10,586 bases of DNA, taken from NBML01 sp029939535. Its GTDB lineage: Bacteria; Desulfobacterota; Desulfobacteria; Desulfobacterales; Desulfobacteraceae. This document shows positions 7,378 to 10,586 of this stretch, piece after piece. The notes under the pieces are model-generated. The model saw only the letters and a program-made list of their open reading frames with translations, did not search any database and was not told the DNA's origin. A program made the position numbers and the translations under genes. Numbering within the stretch: the stretch's first letter is position 1; each line of letters starts with the position of its first letter. The stretch covers positions 1 to 10,586 of the forward strand of contig JAOZST010000131.1 of NCBI GenBank assembly GCA_029939535.1, written 5' to 3'.

Positions 7378-7524
7378 TCGTTTTTTCTTACCAGGAGCCT
7401 TGAACAGGCCGATCCTGAAGAACCCCAGGTGGTCATGTATATTTTTGGTGGAGAAAATGTCTATTCTGCTGAAGTGGAAAAAATCGGAGGTATTATTTTT
7501 ATTCAATGGGAAAAATCAGATTAA
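7378..7524 (+). pseudogene. 3' remnant of an unrecognised gene, right of the toxin-antitoxin module
   Basis: An in-frame stretch of 48 codons without a convincing start runs from just after stop codons at 7366 and 7375 to the TAA at 7522-7524. Its protein includes EQADPEEPQVVMYIFGGENV and ends KIGGIIFIQWEKSD. The last 14 codons match the DUF364 gene end at 36 of 42 bases (13 residues, 11 identical), so this is real former coding sequence, perhaps part of a paralogous or tandemly arranged gene. The part upstream of the shared tail does not resemble DUF364. It may be the other end of the frame starting at 6518. It ends 32 bases before the Fe-S protein gene. Confidence 0.5.
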
Positions 7525-7556
7525 AATCCAGATAAAAGGCAGAAGGATATTGAATC

Positions 7557-8849
7557 ATGGCGCATCACACTGCTAAATCAGGATATACCAGCCTTGTGGA
7601 CCGAATCAACAGGTTTCCACAGGGCGCACCGCCCTCTACGCTGCTGAACAGGATATTGGCCATGCTGTTTTCTGAAACAGAAGCCCATCTGGTCTCCCTT
7701 CTTCCCATTAAACCGGTTACGGCTGAAAAAGCAGCCCAGATCTGGAAAATGGGCCTGCCAAAAGCCCGGAAAATTCTGGATCAACTGGCTTCCAGGGCCA
7801 TTCTTGTGGATATTAATATTAATGGAGAATCCCAATATGTCCTGCCACCACCTATGGCTGGCTTTTTTGAATTTTCCATGATGCGGGTGAACCATGATCT
7901 GGACCAGAAAGTGTTAAGCGAATTATTTTATCAGTATCTGAATGTGGAAGAGGATTTTATAAAAGATCTGTTTACCCTGGGGGAAACCCAGCTGGGCAGG
8001 GTGTTTGTCCATGAGCCGGTGCTGTCCAATGAAAATGCCATCCATGTCCTGGATTATGAACGGGCATCAGAGATTATTAAAACTGCATCCCACATGGGTA
8101 TCTCTACCTGTTACTGCCGCCATAAAATGTTTCATCTGCACAAGGCCTGCGACAGGCCCTTGGATATCTGCATGACCTTTAATACCTCTGCGGCTTCCCT
8201 TATCAAACATGGCCATGCCAGGAAGGTGGATGTGGTCGAAGGCCTTGATCTCCTGGATCAGGCCTATGAATCTGATCTGGTCCAGTTTGGGGAAAATATC
8301 CGGGAACGGGTGAACTTTATATGCAATTGCTGCGGCTGTTGTTGTGAAGCCATGATTGCCGCCCGCAAATTTGCCATATTCAACCCGGTTCATACCTCAA
8401 ATTTTATTCCGGAAATAGATATTGATTCCTGCACGGGCTGCGGTAAATGTGTGGCCATATGTCCGGTAGAGGCCATGACCCTGGTGTCAGCCAATGACCC
8501 CCAAAAACTCAAAAAGAAAAAAGCCCGGCTTAATAAAGATATCTGCCTTGGCTGTGGTCTTTGTGTCCGGGCATGTACAGAGGACAGTCTTGAATTAAAG
8601 CCCCTGGACCTGCGGGTCATTACCCCGTTGAACGCCACCCATAGGGCCGTTGTAATGGCCATTGAAAGGGGAAAGCTTCAGCATCTTATTTTTGACAATA
8701 AAGTACTGTTCAGCCACAGGGCCCTTGCTGCGGTCCTGGGAGTGATTTTAAAATTGCCCCCTGTAAAGAAGGTCCTTGCCAGTCAGCAGGTGAAGTCCCG
8801 TTACCTGGAAAGCCTGATTTTATATATGGAGGCTTCCCAATTCATATAA
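7557..8849 (+). CDS. 4Fe-4S dicluster protein with extra cysteine clusters and N-terminal winged-helix-like segment
   Basis: A 430-residue cytoplasmic protein. Residues about 28-110 look like a winged helix (FSETEAHLVSLLPIKPVTAE, then AAQIWKMGLPKARKILDQLA, then LVDININGESQYVL). Next comes a cysteine set C185-x-C187-x10-C198-x6-C205, then the cluster CNCCGCCC at 256-263. Two ferredoxin motifs follow: C292-xx-C295-xx-C298-xxx-C302-P, and C330-xx-C333-xx-C336-xxx-C340. The last ~80 residues are helical and lack cysteines. Multi-domain Fe-S proteins of this layout are frequent in anaerobic sulfate reducers and related bacteria, annotated only as 4Fe-4S ferredoxins. The two ferredoxin motifs imply two [4Fe-4S] centres for electron transfer; the two other cysteine sets could bind further clusters or metal. 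The ATG has AAGGA at 7543-7547, nine bases upstream. Redox partner and substrate are not shown by the sequence. It may once have shared an operon with the DUF364 gene. Confidence 0.85.
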   Translation: MAHHTAKSGYTSLVDRINRFPQGAPPSTLLNRILAMLFSETEAHLVSLLPIKPVTAEKAAQIWKMGLPKARKILDQLASRAILVDININGESQYVLPPPMAGFFEFSMMRVNHDLDQKVLSELFYQYLNVEEDFIKDLFTLGETQLGRVFVHEPVLSNENAIHVLDYERASEIIKTASHMGISTCYCRHKMFHLHKACDRPLDICMTFNTSAASLIKHGHARKVDVVEGLDLLDQAYESDLVQFGENIRERVNFICNCCGCCCEAMIAARKFAIFNPVHTSNFIPEIDIDSCTGCGKCVAICPVEAMTLVSANDPQKLKKKKARLNKDICLGCGLCVRACTEDSLELKPLDLRVITPLNATHRAVVMAIERGKLQHLIFDNKVLFSHRALAAVLGVILKLPPVKKVLASQQVKSRYLESLILYMEASQFI

Positions 8850-8859
8850 TTACGGAGAT

Positions 8860-8997
8860 ATGCAGGACCTTTATATTAAGATTTTCAATACCGGTAAAGA
8901 AGACATACCAAAACTTGCTGAAGTCATCGCTCTTATTATTTCCGATCTTAAAGCGGATCAGAATTCATATCAAGTTGAATCAAAAATTCAAAACTGA
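8860..8997 (+). CDS. Possible small protein of 45 residues after the Fe-S gene
   Basis: ATG 8860 opens a 45-codon frame ending TGA 8995-8997, ten bases after the Fe-S gene stop. The product (MQDLYIKIFNTGKEDIPKLA, then EVIALIISDLKADQNSY) has a protein-like mix of charged and hydrophobic residues with a predicted amphipathic helix and no membrane segment. GGAG at 8854-8857 is only two bases before the ATG, which is closer than ideal. No family is recognised. The tight spacing suggests co-transcription with the Fe-S gene. It may equally be a degraded remnant. Confidence 0.42.
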   Translation: MQDLYIKIFNTGKEDIPKLAEVIALIISDLKADQNSYQVESKIQN

Positions 8998-9015
8998 AAA
9001 AGTGTCATTACTAAT

Positions 9016-9035
9016 ATTTGGGTTTCCAAATTTTT
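9016..9035 (+). terminator. Weak candidate terminator
   Basis: ATTTGG (9016-9021) pairs with CCAAAT (9026-9031) around the loop GTTT, and four further Ts follow the stem (9032-9035). The stem is short and AT-rich, so it is a weak rho-independent candidate for the transcript carrying the Fe-S gene and the small frame ending at 8997. Confidence 0.3.
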
Positions 9036-9063
9036 GTTTAACTGAGTCTTTAAAATACCAGTG

Positions 9064-9093
9064 AACCCCATTTATTTTCGGCCGAAACCCCAT
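9064..9093. repeat. 12-base palindrome framed by a direct repeat
   Basis: TTTCGGCCGAAA (9076-9087) is a perfect palindrome. The octamer AACCCCAT occurs at 9064-9071 and again at 9086-9093, one 22-base period apart. It lies in the intergenic stretch before the TolC-type gene and may be a protein-binding site; no known regulator is recognised. Confidence 0.35.
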
Positions 9094-9127
9094 ATATATA
9101 GACGGCTTTCTTTTTTACTACCTTATA

Positions 9128-9176
9128 ATCCTACCCCAGCATGGCTTAACTGGTGTTCAATTTTCTGGGGTAGGAT
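9128..9176. repeat. Perfect 12-base inverted repeat with 25-base loop
   Basis: ATCCTACCCCAG (9128-9139) and CTGGGGTAGGAT (9165-9176) are exact complements. The stem is G+C richer than its surroundings and sits immediately upstream of the operator-like palindrome. There is no T-run on the + strand after it. It could fold in RNA, be two half-sites for a dimeric or tetrameric regulator, or be a remnant of a mobile repeat. Confidence 0.6.
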
Positions 9177-9177
9177 C

Positions 9178-9198
9178 AATTATATTGACAATATAATT
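9178..9198. promoter_or_regulatory. Operator-like 21-base palindrome over the -35 region
   Basis: The arms AATTATATTG (9178-9187) and CAATATAATT (9189-9198) are perfect complements around a single central A. GATC flanks both sides (9174-9177 and 9202-9205). The palindrome covers the -35 box TTGACA at 9185-9190. This arrangement is typical of a homodimeric repressor site, for example of the TetR class that often controls efflux genes. The regulator gene is not in the window. Confidence 0.55.
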
Positions 9199-9214
9199 AT
9201 TGATCACATATTAA
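9185..9214 (+). promoter_or_regulatory. Candidate promoter of the TolC-type gene
   Basis: A perfect -35 box TTGACA (9185-9190) is followed after 18 bases by TATTAA (9209-9214), four of six matches to the -10 consensus. Transcription would start near 9221, giving a leader of about 36 bases before the ATG at 9257. The -35 box lies inside the palindrome at 9178-9198, so repression by occlusion is expected. Confidence 0.5.
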
Positions 9215-9256
9215 AACAAAATTTAACACATTATAAGAGCAGGTTTTAAGAAAAAT

Positions 9257-10586
9257 ATGTATCCCCAAAAAAATAGCATCAGACATATTGAAAAAATCAT
9301 ATTGTTTGCGTTTTTTTTCATTTTTGCATCAGGTTTTAATTGCTTGAACATAATGGCGGAAGAATTGTCTTTTACCCAGGCACTTGAAAAAATGTATACC
9401 GTGAACGAGTCTTTAAAAGCTTCAAAATCCGGAGTTGAAAAAAGTGAGTATGAAAGGAAAGCTGCTCAAGGGCTTTATTTTCCCAAACTCTGGGTGGATG
9501 GAAAACATACCTATATTGATGATGATATTGTGATTGATCTTAATGATATCCGCACAGTGATTGGAACACTTCATGGGATAAATCCTGCAATACTTCCGTC
9601 TTTTGAATCAAAGGTTCAAGATTCTCAATTTTCAAACGCCAATATTAATTTTTCATGGATGATTTTTACCGGTGGAAAAATTTCAGCAATTAACAGAGCC
9701 TCAGATGCCAAAGTTATCGAGAGCAAGGAGCGGCTTCTTTATACAAAATCAATCCTTACAACAGAACTGGTTAAAAGATACTATGGTTACATTCTTTCAA
9801 TGGAAGCTGTACAGATATATAAACAGGTGCTTGACGGAATAGAACAACATTTGAACCAAGCCAAAAAACTTGAGCAAAGCGGAATGCTTGCAAACGCTGA
9901 AAGACTTCATGCCGAGGTCGCTTTCTCGGATGCCATGAGAAAGTATAAAAAATCAGTGCGGGAAACCCAAATCGTCCAGGCGGGGCTGAAAAACACATTG
10001 TCTTCATCGGAAATAATAACACCGGTCTCCAGGCTTTTTCTTACAAAAAAAATAGATTCTCTTGATGCATATCTTAACAATGCTAGACAAAACAATCATT
10101 TATTAAAAAAAATTGCTGCTAAAAAAGAGCAGGCTGTTCAAAACTATAACGCTGAAAAAAGCGCACACCTGCCAAAGGTATATTTGTTTGGGCAATATGA
10201 GCTTTATCAAGATGACCTGACACTACTTGACCCGGAATGGGCGGCAGGGGTGGGGGTGAATCTGCCCCTTTTTGAAGGTTTTTCACATACCCATAAGATC
10301 ATGGCTGCTAAAAGCCTCAAAGAACAGATTCGATATGTTGAAGCAAAAGCAAAACGCGATATTTATACACTTGTTGAAAAAAAATATAATGAACTGATGA
10401 TGGAAATTGAACAGTTTGAAGCTTTGGAAGCGTCCATGAACTTTGCAATTGAGAATTTAAGGGTCCGCAAAAAGGCGTTCAAAGCCGGTGTGTCGACCTC
10501 CCTCAGTGTTGTTGACGCCCAGCTTGCACTCTCTAAAGTAAAAATTGAAAAATTAAATGCTGTTTATAAATTTGATGTAGCACTGG
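9257..10586 (+). CDS. TolC-family outer-membrane efflux protein (3' partial)
   Basis: The frame is open from ATG 9257 to the end of the window (443 codons), close to full family length, so only the last residues are missing. The N-terminus is a signal peptide: basic n-region with R9, H10 and K13, hydrophobic core IILFAFFFIFASGF, and a likely signal peptidase I site after A34 (NIMA/EE). There is no proper lipobox. The mature part follows the TolC plan of two repeats, each with long alpha-helical tunnel segments and beta-strand pairs: SFTQALEKMYTVNESLKASK, FSWMIFTGGKISAINRA, then in the second half GVNLPLFEGFSHTHKI and the hallmark FKAGVSTSLSVVDAQLALSK. Such trimeric channels carry efflux or type I secretion substrates across the outer membrane; the inner-membrane pump and adaptor are probably encoded just beyond the right edge. 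There is no strong ribosome site before the ATG. Confidence 0.9.
   Translation, partial: MYPQKNSIRHIEKIILFAFFFIFASGFNCLNIMAEELSFTQALEKMYTVNESLKASKSGVEKSEYERKAAQGLYFPKLWVDGKHTYIDDDIVIDLNDIRTVIGTLHGINPAILPSFESKVQDSQFSNANINFSWMIFTGGKISAINRASDAKVIESKERLLYTKSILTTELVKRYYGYILSMEAVQIYKQVLDGIEQHLNQAKKLEQSGMLANAERLHAEVAFSDAMRKYKKSVRETQIVQAGLKNTLSSSEIITPVSRLFLTKKIDSLDAYLNNARQNNHLLKKIAAKKEQAVQNYNAEKSAHLPKVYLFGQYELYQDDLTLLDPEWAAGVGVNLPLFEGFSHTHKIMAAKSLKEQIRYVEAKAKRDIYTLVEKKYNELMMEIEQFEALEASMNFAIENLRVRKKAFKAGVSTSLSVVDAQLALSKVKIEKLNAVYKFDVAL

Noticed and set aside
6584..7450. TTTTTGGTG repeated at 6586-6594 and 7442-7450 as the insertion duplication
   Set aside because: The two copies are in different codon phases of the scraps and the word is low in complexity, so a shared origin is not supported.
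7268..7576. 102-codon + frame overlapping the antitoxin end and the right remnant
   Set aside because: It starts inside the antitoxin gene, runs in the wrong phase through the coding tail at 7378-7524 and has no ribosome site; it is a chance frame.
9061..9249. 62-codon + frame before the TolC-type gene
   Set aside because: It is made of the inverted repeats and promoter sequence, has no ribosome site, and its composition is not protein-like.
1..10586. CRISPR array, tRNA, rRNA, insertion-sequence ends or transposase
   Set aside because: No regularly spaced repeats, no tRNA-like cloverleaf, no rRNA sequence and no transposase motif were seen on either strand by eye.

Overview
The window looks like the chromosome of an anaerobic, probably sulfate-reducing deltaproteobacterium of the Desulfobacterales type. 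This is an inference. It rests on the cysteine-rich 4Fe-4S protein, the DUF364 putative metal-chelation protein, the moderately AT-rich Gram-negative coding style and an outer-membrane TolC-type protein. No rRNA or other marker gene is present to confirm it. All recognisable genes are on the + strand.

Region 1 (1-5601) is a four-gene SMC operon of the Wadjet / MksBEFG kind: a kleisin-like JetA (cut by the left edge), a MukE/MksE-like JetB, an SMC ATPase JetC and a Toprim-domain JetD. Adjacent genes overlap or nearly abut. In studied Wadjet systems JetABC forms a DNA-loop-extruding SMC complex that senses small circular DNA, and JetD cleaves it, giving plasmid immunity. This copy is compact: JetC is 935 residues and JetD about 275, with a winged-helix-like N-terminus joined to the Toprim domain. 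A run of exactly 100 Ns separates jetC from jetD. The two gap edges carry the same 12 bases, so the gap is probably an unjoined contig overlap and not missing sequence. An in-frame stop just upstream of jetD shows that its short N-terminus is not hidden in the gap.

Region 2 (5602-7524) holds a DUF364 gene followed by a short inserted toxin-antitoxin module (TumE-type toxin plus an HVO_A0114-like winged-helix antitoxin). On either side of the module are gene scraps: a well-started 27-codon reading frame on the left, and on the right a 48-codon tail that ends almost exactly like the DUF364 gene. This suggests that a gene downstream of DUF364 was lost when the module arrived. The toxin has a near-consensus promoter so close to its ATG that its mRNA is probably leaderless.

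Region 3 (7557-8997) encodes a 430-residue protein with an N-terminal winged-helix-like segment, two unusual cysteine clusters and two 4Fe-4S ferredoxin motifs, followed by a possible 45-residue small protein.

Region 4 (8998-10586) is a 259-base intergenic stretch dense in inverted repeats, followed by a TolC-family outer-membrane efflux gene cut by the right edge. A 21-base palindrome covers the -35 element of the best promoter for the TolC gene, which looks like a repressor operator.
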